NCBI GenBank assembly: GCA_031546715.1
Contig: JAVBKA010000225.1
Span: forward strand, 1-10,023
Direction of reading: 5' to 3'
DNA from: JAVBKA01 sp031546715
Lineage (GTDB): Bacteria; Bacillota; Clostridia; Oscillospirales; UBA929
Length of the DNA stretch: 10,023 nucleotides
This document shows, in pieces, positions 1-6,892 of the stretch. A program made the position numbers and the translations under genes. Numbering within the stretch: position 1 is the first letter of the stretch; each line of letters starts with the position of its first letter. The notes below the pieces were generated by a model that saw nothing but the letters and a program-made list of their open reading frames with translations, was not told where the DNA came from and made no database searches.

Positions 1-4
1 ATTA

Positions 5-46
5 GTGATTTCGGCTAGACAAACCGCAAAACCTTACCGAAATCAC
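5..46. repeat. Perfect 10-bp inverted repeat upstream of purD
   Basis: GTGATTTCGG at 5-14 is the exact reverse complement of CCGAAATCAC at 37-46, with a 22-base spacer. No T-run follows, so it is not a standard terminator. It could be an operator, an mRNA hairpin or the tail of an element that starts outside the window. The half-sites contain CCGAA, as PurR boxes do, but they point away from each other and the flanks do not match. Confidence 0.5.
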
Positions 47-65
47 CATTGATGAGTTTGGTAAA

Positions 66-99
66 GTCTGACAAATTTGTTTCAGACACACTCTTTTTT
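66..99 (+). terminator. Weak candidate terminator upstream of purD
   Basis: GTCTGA at 66-71 pairs with TCAGAC at 82-87 across a loop containing the palindrome CAAATTTG, and six T residues occupy 94-99. The stem is only 6 bp and the T-run starts several bases after it. It might end transcription from a gene left of the window, but this is uncertain. Confidence 0.3.
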
Positions 100-130
100 C
101 GACCCGCTCTGGGATTAAATGAATAGATTT

Positions 131-136
131 GGAGAA
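131..136 (+). promoter_or_regulatory. purD ribosome binding site
   Basis: GGAGAA lies 5 bases before the ATG at 142. It selects this start over the in-frame GTG at 181, which would give the more usual PurD N-terminus but has no comparable Shine-Dalgarno sequence in front of it. Confidence 0.7.
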
Positions 137-141
137 TTTCT

Positions 142-1443
142 ATGATGCCGTCAGATGTTGGCTCACCTAATGCCGAAAAAGTGAATGTAATGGTTGTCGG
201 CTCAGGGGGGCGAGAGCATTCTATCATTTGGAAGCTGTCCCAAAGTCCCAGAATCGGCAGACTTATATGTGTTCCCGGCAACGGTGGTATAGCCGCTCTT
301 GCCCACTGCATCCCAATCAGCGCAACCGATTGCGCCTCTATTACCGCTTGCGCCATCTCGGAAGGCGTTGACATTGTGCTTGTCGCCTCAGACGACCCTC
401 TTGCCGCCGGTCTTGTTGATGCGTGTAACGAAGCGGGAATTCGAGCCTTTGGTCCTACGAAGGCGGCGGCGCGAATTGAGTCCTCAAAAATTTTCAGCAA
501 AACACTTATGCGTGCATATGGAGTACCCACTGCTGAATATCAATGCTTTACAGAGGTAACCTCCGCCCTAGAATACGCAGAAACCTTGGAAGGAACAGCC
601 GTCATTAAGGCTGACGGACTTGCCCTTGGAAAAGGCGTCATTATCGTAAACGGTAAGGACGAAGCTAAAACCGCCATCCGTGATATGATGGAAAAAGGTC
701 GTTTTTCCGAGGCTGGAAAGAGTGTCGTTATAGAAGAATTCCTTGAAGGTCGCGAAGCCACCGTTTTATGCTTTACAGATGGCGAAAATTATGTTACAAT
801 GCCTCCTTGTCGCGACCATAAGCGAGCAGGCGACTGCGACACTGGTCCAAACACAGGCGGCATGGGTGCAGTGTGCCCGATACCAGATTATACGCCGGAA
901 ATTCATGAGATAGTTAAAACCGATATCATTGAGCGAACCTTGCAGGCCATGAAAAATGAAGGCTGTCCGTTTTCAGGAGTTTTGTATTTTGAGCTTATGC
1001 TCACGAAGGACGGACCAAAGGTTATCGAGTACAACGCAAGATTTGGCGACCCTGAGTGTCAGCCTCTAATGCTTTTGCTGGAAACCGACTTACTGGATAT
1101 TGTTGAAGCAGTCCTTGACAAAAGATTAAACTCCATTGACGTTCATTTTTCGGATGATGCCGCAGCAGTGGTTGTCCTTGCAAGCGGCGGATACCCTGGA
1201 GAGATTCAGCGCGGGTATACTATTACAGGGCTTGGCGAGGTTGACCCGTCAATTCTGATTTTTCACGCAGGCACTGCCCGCAAGGGCGGCGAATTAATTA
1301 CTAGTGGCGGTCGTGTTATGGGTGTTACCGCCAGAAGAAAAACCCTTAAAGAAGCACTAGATGCGGTTTACAATGAAGTGTGTTTTATTAAGTTCACAGA
1401 TAAGCAATATAGACTTGATATCGGAAAGAGAGATATATTATGA
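142..1443 (+). CDS. purD: Phosphoribosylamine--glycine ligase (GAR synthetase)
   Basis: A cytosolic enzyme of de novo purine synthesis that joins 5-phosphoribosylamine and glycine using ATP. The protein is 433 residues, near the usual length. The N-terminal domain opens with GSGGREH (20-26) and has PGNGG (45-49). The ATP-grasp part shows KADGLALGKGV (156-166), EEFLEG (198-203), GPNTGGMGA (235-243) and the family hallmark EYNARFGDPECQ (296-307). The final third carries the C-terminal signatures ASGGYPGE and FHAGT. Starting at 142 gives about 13 extra residues before the canonical start, but the ribosome binding site supports it. Where many PurD proteins have GPEAPL, this one has ASDDPL (82-87), a variant I associate with clostridial PurD. 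The stop overlaps the next gene by 4 bases (ATGA). No other purine gene is visible, so purD is either the last purine gene of an operon to the left or separate from it. Confidence 0.97.
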   Translation: MMPSDVGSPNAEKVNVMVVGSGGREHSIIWKLSQSPRIGRLICVPGNGGIAALAHCIPISATDCASITACAISEGVDIVLVASDDPLAAGLVDACNEAGIRAFGPTKAAARIESSKIFSKTLMRAYGVPTAEYQCFTEVTSALEYAETLEGTAVIKADGLALGKGVIIVNGKDEAKTAIRDMMEKGRFSEAGKSVVIEEFLEGREATVLCFTDGENYVTMPPCRDHKRAGDCDTGPNTGGMGAVCPIPDYTPEIHEIVKTDIIERTLQAMKNEGCPFSGVLYFELMLTKDGPKVIEYNARFGDPECQPLMLLLETDLLDIVEAVLDKRLNSIDVHFSDDAAAVVVLASGGYPGEIQRGYTITGLGEVDPSILIFHAGTARKGGELITSGGRVMGVTARRKTLKEALDAVYNEVCFIKFTDKQYRLDIGKRDIL

Positions 1444-2357
1444 GGTTATTAACCAGAAGCGATTACGATGGATTAGTTTGCGGTGCCCTATTAAAGCATC
1501 TTGGGATTATTGACCAATGGCTTTTTGTGCATCCTAAGGATGTGCAGGACGGCAAAGTAATTGTCTCCGATAACGACGTTCTGGCTAACATCCCCTATGT
1601 TGAAGGCTGCGGAATGTGGTTTGACCACCACATCACAGAAATTACACGTGTGGGCAAGGATTTGGACGTTCCCGGAGAATGCCGTCTCGCGCCTTCTGCT
1701 GCCAGAGTTATTTACGAATACTTTAACATTGACGGCTCTTTATCCCATTTTGAAGAGCTTGTTAAGTCCTGTGATAAGGTTGACTCAGGCAACCTCGATA
1801 TTGACGACATTAAGAACCCGAAGGACGGCGTTCTTCTCGGCTTTATCATGGACCCGCGGACAGGGCTTGGTCGATTCAGAGAATTCACAGTTTCAAACTA
1901 TGACTTAATGGCGAAGCTTTTGGATTTTTGCTCGACAAAATCAGTTCATGAAATTCTTCAGCTTCCTGATGTTCAGGAGCGCATTCAGGTATACAACGAG
2001 CAAACTGTTTTGTTTACCAAAATGCTTAAAGAAAAATCTCGTGTTGATGGAAATGTCCTTATTACTGACCTTAGAAATGTTGAGATAATCAATGCGGGCA
2101 ATCGCTTCTTAATCTACAGTCTGTTCCCCGAAGCCAATGTATCAATTTGGATTGTTGACGGTCGCGGAAAGATGAATGTTCCGATTGCTATAGGCTACAG
2201 CGTCCTCAACCGCACCTGTAAGAGTAATATCGGCGAAATCTGTTATAGCCACGGCGGCGGCGGACATAAGCAGGTAGGCACATGCCAAGTCACGGCTGAC
2301 AAAGCAAACAAGGTAATTGACGAAATTGTCGCCAAGCTCAAGGCGGAGAATGCGTAG
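1440..2357 (+). CDS. DHH/DHHA1 family phosphoesterase (exopolyphosphatase-like, COG2404 type)
   Basis: A 305-residue predicted cytosolic Mn-dependent phosphohydrolase. The N-terminal DHH domain shows the metal-binding motifs DYDG (8-11), SDND (43-46), FDHH (61-64) and CDKVD (111-115). The C-terminal substrate-binding DHHA1 domain ends in SHGGGGHKQVG (270-280), the GGGH signature. Members of this superfamily cleave polyphosphate, nanoRNA/pAp or cyclic dinucleotides. The sequence best resembles proteins annotated as exopolyphosphatase-like, but the substrate cannot be read from sequence. The ATG at 1440 overlaps the purD stop (ATGA) and follows a modest purine-rich site, GAGAG (1428-1432), so translation is probably coupled to purD. 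A role in nucleotide or polyphosphate turnover fits that neighbour but is inference. NrnA/RecJ-like single-strand exonuclease activity is less likely because no extra nucleic-acid-binding domain is present. Confidence 0.87.
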   Translation: MRLLTRSDYDGLVCGALLKHLGIIDQWLFVHPKDVQDGKVIVSDNDVLANIPYVEGCGMWFDHHITEITRVGKDLDVPGECRLAPSAARVIYEYFNIDGSLSHFEELVKSCDKVDSGNLDIDDIKNPKDGVLLGFIMDPRTGLGRFREFTVSNYDLMAKLLDFCSTKSVHEILQLPDVQERIQVYNEQTVLFTKMLKEKSRVDGNVLITDLRNVEIINAGNRFLIYSLFPEANVSIWIVDGRGKMNVPIAIGYSVLNRTCKSNIGEICYSHGGGGHKQVGTCQVTADKANKVIDEIVAKLKAENA

Positions 2358-2384
2358 GTCTGCGTATTAAACTGCGTAAAGGCT

Positions 2385-2463
2385 AAATAATAGCAGGAGT
2401 AGTCCCTATCCTGAAAGGCTCATGCCCATTATTCAGGCGGTGGGTATACTCCTGCTTTTATTT
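2385..2463. terminator. Long stem-loop, probable bidirectional terminator between convergent genes
   Basis: AAATAATAGCAGGAGTA (2385-2401) pairs with the arm at 2447-2463 over 17 positions with a single T-T mismatch. Its GC-rich core is AGCAGGAGTA/TACTCCTGCT (2392-2401/2447-2456), followed on the plus strand by TTTTATTT. Further pairing inside is possible: CCC/GGG (2404-2406/2442-2444), CCTGAA/TTCAGG (2410-2415/2432-2437) and GGC/GCC (2417-2419/2424-2426). The A-rich left flank and T-rich right flank would suit termination of both the plus-strand purD unit and the minus-strand gene. The arms are longer and the interior more structured than in a minimal terminator, so a repeat or small structured RNA is an alternative. 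Confidence 0.6.
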
Positions 2464-2504
2464 GGTTGGTGGGGCTGTTGTTTTTCTGTGAGTCGTGGGT
2501 AGAG

Positions 2505-2590
2505 ACCACCCCGCCAACTGCGGTTGGCACCCCTCCACAGAGGGGAATTAGGGTGTGAGGGTTGTAGTTTCTCCCTCTTTGGAGGGTGGT
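2505..2590. repeat. GC-rich intergenic block of nested hairpins, likely a dispersed repeat
   Basis: Three perfect small hairpins lie close together: GCCAAC/GTTGGC (2513-2518/2523-2528, loop TGCG), CCCCTC/GAGGGG (2530-2535/2540-2545, loop CACA) and CCCTC/GAGGG (2573-2577/2582-2586, loop TTTG). The ends also pair as ACCACCC/GGGTGGT (2505-2511/2584-2590), which competes with the last hairpin. The block is more GC-rich than its surroundings and has no credible coding potential. Hairpin blocks of this flavour recur between genes in clostridial genomes as I recall them. That this one is multicopy is inference, since only one copy lies in the window. Confidence 0.5.
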
Positions 2591-2651
2591 GCACTGGGTG
2601 ATGTGTTTTTTGATGAAATATGAAAAATGGGTTTGCCGTGACCCTACTATT

Positions 2652-3875
2652 TCACCTAACATCATTAAACATATTTATTGGTCTGTCAACCATGTCTAAC
2701 TTATGGACTGTGAACTTTGCGCCCTGTACGCCATTTTTTAGCGTAGAAAGCAGACTTGGCAGCAGCTTGTAGGTGTCCTCGTTCATTCCCAATCGAATTA
2801 CTGCGGGACCCTTGCTTGGCTCTGGCAGGTTTGATAAAATCGCGTTAAGCTTTGTCTCACTTACGGCGTCTATAGTCCAATCCCACATTCTGTAACCTGA
2901 TGCTACCAATGCGTCACGCATTTCGGGGGTTACGCTCTCCCGATTTTCCTCAGGTAGCCGAATGAAGAGGGATTTTTTAAAGGTTAGCTCGTCCAATGTC
3001 GAGTTAGTTTCCTCAATTGAGGACAGCAAAGAGTCTACGCTTTCGTACAAATTACTCGTGTATCGGTTGAATGGGCATACTCCAAGCACAAAATTGGCAG
3101 ACAGCCGCCTTAACTCCTCGGAATAACCGTACATGCCCTCACCTTGAACGAAAAATGCAGCAGGCATCGCTTCCTTTTCCAGCATATCCGCAATCATGCC
3201 AGTGTACTCATTTGGCTCTCCCTCAAAGGTTAGGAACACAATCAACGGCTCCACTTCAACAGAAGGCTCAGGATTCGCCGATTGGGATGGCTGCACAACC
3301 GCTGGCGATGGCGATTCAAAGGCTTTGACGTATTTGTTGTATGCCTCCAGAACATTACTGGCGGTTCTGTAAATTTTGTCTGACAAATAAAGTTTGGAGT
3401 TCATATATTCCGGGGTTTTAACTCGTAAAATAGTACCGTAATCAGTGCTGAGCTGTGAGTACTCCCAGTCGAAGTACTCACACAAAAATTTTATAGGCAG
3501 AAAAAACTGCAAATCTCCCCCTGACTCATAGTAAAAGCTCCCAACATCCTCATAAAGCGTGGTACTGTCATGGGCATCCTTTGTTGCTAGCTCAAAGGTT
3601 ATAGTTTTGTCGTTGCAGGAAATTTCCAAATACTTCTTTGAAGCAATGTAACTCAAGGTACACTTCAAATCCGAATTTGTCAGCACCAGGTGAGAAACAT
3701 AGGCCTCACGATTGTACATTATGGGCGAATATTTTGAGTTTATGTCATATACATACTCGCCGTTGATTGCCAGATAATACAGCCGCGATGGGTCCAGCGG
3801 TGCCATATACGCCACTGAAAAAACTGATATAATCAGCATTGCAGCCAAAACAACCGCAACAATCCTTAGTTTCAT
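2652..3875 (-). CDS. Exported stalk-domain/NodB-like protein, probably inactive as a deacetylase
   Basis: A 407-residue protein. Residues 4-24 are a hydrophobic segment after a basic start, so it is a signal peptide or signal anchor without a lipobox. Residues about 33-155 resemble a copper-amine-oxidase-N-like stalk domain, with a substrate-facing pattern such as FFLPIKFLCEYFDW (124-137). A Pro/Ser/Glu linker spans about 187-208. Residues about 211-395 follow the NodB polysaccharide deacetylase fold: LTFEGEP (215-221), MPAAFFVQGEG (237-247), IRLPEE (305-310) and WDWTIDA (331-337). The catalytic Asp-Asp of TFDDGP is replaced by Glu-Gly, and the metal-binding HSxxH region reads GVCPFNRY (265-272) with no histidine. 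Deacetylase chemistry is therefore unlikely; a cell-wall-binding or structural role is inference. AGAGG lies 8 bases before the ATG. The gene is monocistronic here, convergent with the DHH gene and divergent from the BaiN-like gene. Confidence 0.8.
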   Translation of the reverse strand: MKLRIVAVVLAAMLIISVFSVAYMAPLDPSRLYYLAINGEYVYDINSKYSPIMYNREAYVSHLVLTNSDLKCTLSYIASKKYLEISCNDKTITFELATKDAHDSTTLYEDVGSFYYESGGDLQFFLPIKFLCEYFDWEYSQLSTDYGTILRVKTPEYMNSKLYLSDKIYRTASNVLEAYNKYVKAFESPSPAVVQPSQSANPEPSVEVEPLIVFLTFEGEPNEYTGMIADMLEKEAMPAAFFVQGEGMYGYSEELRRLSANFVLGVCPFNRYTSNLYESVDSLLSSIEETNSTLDELTFKKSLFIRLPEENRESVTPEMRDALVASGYRMWDWTIDAVSETKLNAILSNLPEPSKGPAVIRLGMNEDTYKLLPSLLSTLKNGVQGAKFTVHKLDMVDRPINMFNDVR

Positions 3876-3956
3876 GTAACCCGCCTCTCGATATTTTCAT
3901 ATCAATCATCTTATCATATTCTTTTCAAAATCGCAACGATTCTAAGGAGAATGCCT
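3876..3956. promoter_or_regulatory. Divergent intergenic region with both ribosome binding sites
   Basis: This AT-rich spacer separates the minus-strand NodB-like gene from the plus-strand BaiN-like gene and must hold both promoters. AGAGG (minus strand, 3884-3888) serves the left gene. AAGGAG (3944-3949) serves the right gene and sits 7 bases before the ATG at 3957. On the minus strand, TTGAAA (3923-3928) lies 17 bases from a poor -10, TTGATA (3900-3905). I see no convincing plus-strand promoter and no operator-like repeat. Confidence 0.45.
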
Positions 3957-5198
3957 ATGAATTTTGACATAGCAATTGTCGGCGGAGGCGCATCAGGTCT
4001 TTTTGCATCACTGTCTGCAAAAGCGCAAGCCCCAACCCTGAGTGTCGCTCTCATAGAAAAACTGCCAAGGGTGGGGAAAAAGCTCCTTGCCACTGGTAAC
4101 GGAAGATGCAACCTTACCAACCAAAACGCTGCCGCCCTTGAAAACTATCACGGCAGTTCTCCGTTTATTTCCTCTGTGCTGTCATCCTTTGGGCTTGATG
4201 AAACCCTTGAATTTTTTCATCGCCTAGGAATCGTCACCTGTCAGGAAAATGGCAAGCTCTACCCTATGTCCTTACAAGCAGGCTCTGTGGTAGATGCACT
4301 GCGCTTTGAGGCTGAACGGCTTGCTGTGCAAACATTGTGCGATACTGAAATAACCGCCATATGCCCCAACGGCACAACCTTTGAGCTTAAAACAGGCTCT
4401 TCACGTTTCACCGCCAGCGCTGTTATTATAGCCACAGGAGGGCGCGCCTCGCCGTCACTAGGCTCACGGGGCGAGGGGTACGGCTTACTGGGAGATTTAG
4501 GTCACCGCATAACCCCAGTTTATCCCGCTTTAACTCAGCTAAAGACTGAGCCGCAGGACGTCAAAGGTCTTGCAGGAATTAAGCTTGACGCCGTGCTGAC
4601 GCTTTCTGACGGCTCTGCGTACCATAACGAAATCCTGTTTGCCGACTACGGTTTGTCAGGACCCACTGCACTTTCAGCCTCACGACGCGTGGCTGAGCTT
4701 GGAGGCGACTCATCGGCACTTGATTTATTACCGCTGATGCCTCATAATGTTCTAGTGGACGAGCTTCACTTCCGTGTGACAGCACACCCAGAACGGAGCA
4801 TGGAGGATTTCTTTATCGGACTATTGCATAAGCGGCTTGGACTTGCCGTTCTGCGTAAAACCTCCCTAACGCCCACACACAAGGCGGGGCAACTTTCAGC
4901 AATAGAAGTTGAAACCCTTGCAAGCATCTGCAAGCGCTATTCCGTGGCGATTACTGGAACTAAAGGCTTTGAGGAAGCGCAGGTTACATGCGGAGGGGCT
5001 GTCACGTCACAGTTTTCGTCGGAAACGCTTATGAGCAAAAAAATACCGAACCTGTTCTGCTGCGGTGAGCTGCTTGATGTTGACGGCGACTGCGGCGGCT
5101 TTAATCTGCAATGGGCATGGTCTAGCGGCTTCGTTGCGGGACGACATGCGGCACTTGCCGCACTTACTAAAATTTTACATATGAGGGAAAACAATTGA
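3957..5198 (+). CDS. BaiN/HI0933 (YhiN)-family NAD(P)/FAD-dependent oxidoreductase
   Basis: A 413-residue soluble flavoprotein. The FAD-binding Rossmann motif GGGASG is at 9-14, followed by the acidic residue of the second strand in IEK (34-36). The family fingerprint GKKLLATGNGRCNLTN is at 40-55, with ATGG at 159-162, DYGLSGP at 230-236 and a C-terminal FAD-closing motif CGELLDVDGDCGG at 369-381. The family takes its name from a bile-acid gene product, but most members are uncharacterised, so bile-acid activity should not be assumed. An ATG six bases upstream (3951) abuts AAGGAGA with no spacing, whereas the ATG at 3957 has proper spacing and yields the normal MxxDIAIVGGG start, so 3957 is preferred. 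The stop overlaps the next gene by 4 bases, implying coupled expression with a second flavoprotein. Confidence 0.93.
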   Translation: MNFDIAIVGGGASGLFASLSAKAQAPTLSVALIEKLPRVGKKLLATGNGRCNLTNQNAAALENYHGSSPFISSVLSSFGLDETLEFFHRLGIVTCQENGKLYPMSLQAGSVVDALRFEAERLAVQTLCDTEITAICPNGTTFELKTGSSRFTASAVIIATGGRASPSLGSRGEGYGLLGDLGHRITPVYPALTQLKTEPQDVKGLAGIKLDAVLTLSDGSAYHNEILFADYGLSGPTALSASRRVAELGGDSSALDLLPLMPHNVLVDELHFRVTAHPERSMEDFFIGLLHKRLGLAVLRKTSLTPTHKAGQLSAIEVETLASICKRYSVAITGTKGFEEAQVTCGGAVTSQFSSETLMSKKIPNLFCCGELLDVDGDCGGFNLQWAWSSGFVAGRHAALAALTKILHMRENN

Positions 5199-6775
5199 TT
5201 AAAATTACAGATGTATACAAAGACTTTACCGACATTGACAATTATCAGCAAATATTAGCTCAGCACTTAAAAGTTGCTGAAAACGCTCTAACGTCGGTTC
5301 AGCTCTACAGGCGTTCTCTGGACACACGCCACGGGGTACGGCACTGCTGTACCTTTATTGCCGATGCAGGCAAGTTGGAAAAGGAGCTGCTAAAGCGTCC
5401 TGACGTAACGGTATACGAGCCGTATACTTACAGTATTCCAAAGACTGCGAAACCTAAACGCGGCGTGTTTGTGATCGGCAGCGGTCCTGCGGGGTTGTTT
5501 GCCGCGCTAACCCTTGCCCGAAGCGGTCATTGCCCTGTTATCATTGAGCGTGGCGACGAAGTTTCAAAACGCGTTCAAGCGGTAAACGACTTTTGGACGA
5601 GCTCTATACTTGACAAAAATTCAAACGTAAGCTTTGGAGAGGGCGGCGCGGGCACTTTTTCAGACGGCAAGCTGCGCTCAGGTATTCGTGATAACCGCTG
5701 TAGGTTTGTTTTGGAAACCTTTTCCGAGTTTGGCGCACCCTCGGACATACTTATTGACGCTCACCCCCACATAGGAACAGACCGTTTGCGCCAGCTTTTG
5801 CCAGTTATGAGAAAGCATATTGAGAGTTTAGGCGGAGAGTTTCGTTTTAAGAGCACCCTCGTGGGGCTTACTCACTCCCCCGATTCCGTTGAGCTGACGA
5901 TTAAGGATTTCAGCCATGAATATACCGAATCCGCAGACCACGTAGTCCTTGCCATCGGACACAGCGCGAGGGATACCTTTGAAATGTTACACAAGGCGGG
6001 CTTGCCAATGGAGGCAAAGCCATTTTCAATGGGCGTCCGCATTGAGCACCAGCAGTCCGAAATTGATAAAGTGCAATATCGCGGCGCAGTTAATCCTGCA
6101 TACCCGCCCTCTGAGTACACGGTGGTCACCCCAACCCCCAGCGGTCGCAATGTGTACAGCTTTTGCATGTGCCCAGGCGGCTATGTAGTCAACTCCACTG
6201 ACTCCTCTGGTTCGATTTCCATTAACGGCATGAGCGACAGCGCGAGAAACGGCAAAAACGCCAACTCCGCTCTGCTTGTAGGCGTTACACCAGAGGATTA
6301 TAACGGCTACGGCGAAGCGGGCAGCCCCTTGTCGGGCATTGCGTATCAAGCGCATTGGGAGCGTGAAGCCTTTGTTCTTGGTGGCAGTGACTTCTCCGCA
6401 CCAGTGCAGATTGTAAGTGATTTTTTGGCGCAGAAACCGTCAACAACGCTTTATCGTGTAAAACCAACCATCAAGCCCGGATACCGTCTCGCCAACCTGC
6501 AAAGCTGTTTGCCCGACTTTATTATAACGGCTCTTCGCCAAGGTTTACCGCTGTTAGGTAAAAAAATCCGTGGTTTTGATGCGCCTGACGCAGTTTTAAC
6601 GGGGGTAGAGACAAGGTCGTCCTCGCCTGTACGGCTGTTGAGGAACGAAAACGGCTGCGCCGTCGGCTCTGCCCGCGTTCATCCCTGCGGCGAAGGCTCA
6701 GGTTATGCAGGCGGCATCATGTCCGCTGCTGTTGATGGGATTAAAATAGCTGAGTATATTTTACAGGGCGAATAA
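5195..6775 (+). CDS. COG2509-type FAD-dependent oxidoreductase, TTG start
   Basis: A 526-residue flavoprotein of a widespread, poorly characterised family. The N-terminal region of about 80 residues precedes the flavin domain and contains the conserved stretch YRRSLDTRHG (38-47). The dinucleotide-binding motif GSGPAG is at 95-100, the ribose-binding acidic residue in IERG at 117-120, and the family hallmark FGEGGAGTFSDGKL at 147-160. The C-terminus closes with GYAGGIMSAAVDG, which contacts FAD in related enzymes. Substrate and electron partner are unknown. The start is TTG at 5195, embedded in TTGA so that it overlaps the previous stop; AGGG (5184-5187) lies 7 bases before it, and no ATG occurs in frame before the flavin motif. 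The length is normal and no residue appears to be missing. Sharing a transcript with the BaiN-like enzyme suggests a joint redox role, which is inference. Confidence 0.92.
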   Translation: MIKITDVYKDFTDIDNYQQILAQHLKVAENALTSVQLYRRSLDTRHGVRHCCTFIADAGKLEKELLKRPDVTVYEPYTYSIPKTAKPKRGVFVIGSGPAGLFAALTLARSGHCPVIIERGDEVSKRVQAVNDFWTSSILDKNSNVSFGEGGAGTFSDGKLRSGIRDNRCRFVLETFSEFGAPSDILIDAHPHIGTDRLRQLLPVMRKHIESLGGEFRFKSTLVGLTHSPDSVELTIKDFSHEYTESADHVVLAIGHSARDTFEMLHKAGLPMEAKPFSMGVRIEHQQSEIDKVQYRGAVNPAYPPSEYTVVTPTPSGRNVYSFCMCPGGYVVNSTDSSGSISINGMSDSARNGKNANSALLVGVTPEDYNGYGEAGSPLSGIAYQAHWEREAFVLGGSDFSAPVQIVSDFLAQKPSTTLYRVKPTIKPGYRLANLQSCLPDFIITALRQGLPLLGKKIRGFDAPDAVLTGVETRSSSPVRLLRNENGCAVGSARVHPCGEGSGYAGGIMSAAVDGIKIAEYILQGE

Positions 6776-6814
6776 CAGTTTGGTTTTTCGTAATAGATAA
6801 ATTCTGACAACCAC

Positions 6815-6843
6815 TTGCAAAACAGCGTTTTCTTGTATATAAT
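6815..6843 (+). promoter_or_regulatory. Sigma-A-type promoter for the GNAT gene
   Basis: TTGCAA (6815-6820) and a consensus TATAAT (6838-6843) are separated by exactly 17 bases, in an AT-rich stretch about 50 bases before the gene's ATG. Transcription would begin near 6850, leaving a leader of roughly 40 bases. It is the best promoter match I see in the window, and it argues that the acetyltransferase is transcribed independently of the flavoprotein pair. Confidence 0.75.
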
Positions 6844-6892
6844 ACATAAATATACAGTAAATATTAAAAATACAGCCAATCGGGGGTCTTTT

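Noticed and set aside
5..46. PurR PurBox pair
   Set aside because: The CCGAA cores face the opposite way to the described arrangement, and the flanking bases do not fit the consensus.
15..530. 171-codon minus-strand open frame opposite purD
   Set aside because: Antisense shadow of a strongly conserved gene, with no domain-like sequence.
2385..2463. Riboswitch
   Set aside because: It lies downstream of the plus-strand operon and downstream of the convergent minus-strand gene, so it leads no gene, and it matches no riboswitch core that I recognise.
2429..2665. Minus-strand open frame of 78 codons across the convergent intergenic region
   Set aside because: It runs through the terminator stem and the hairpin block, overlaps the end of the NodB-like gene, and has low-complexity content with no family resemblance. 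Such frames are typical artefacts of intergenic repeats.
3957..4016. Bile-acid metabolism cluster suggested by the BaiN-like gene
   Set aside because: The family name alone is not evidence: no other bai-type gene is in the window, and most family members occur outside bile-acid operons.
6026..6355. Minus-strand open frames opposite the COG2509 flavoprotein
   Set aside because: Antisense to a gene with clear family motifs; their translations look random and have no supported start.
6776..6810. Terminator after the COG2509 flavoprotein gene
   Set aside because: T-rich, but no stem of useful length could be found; the transcript may read on toward the GNAT gene.
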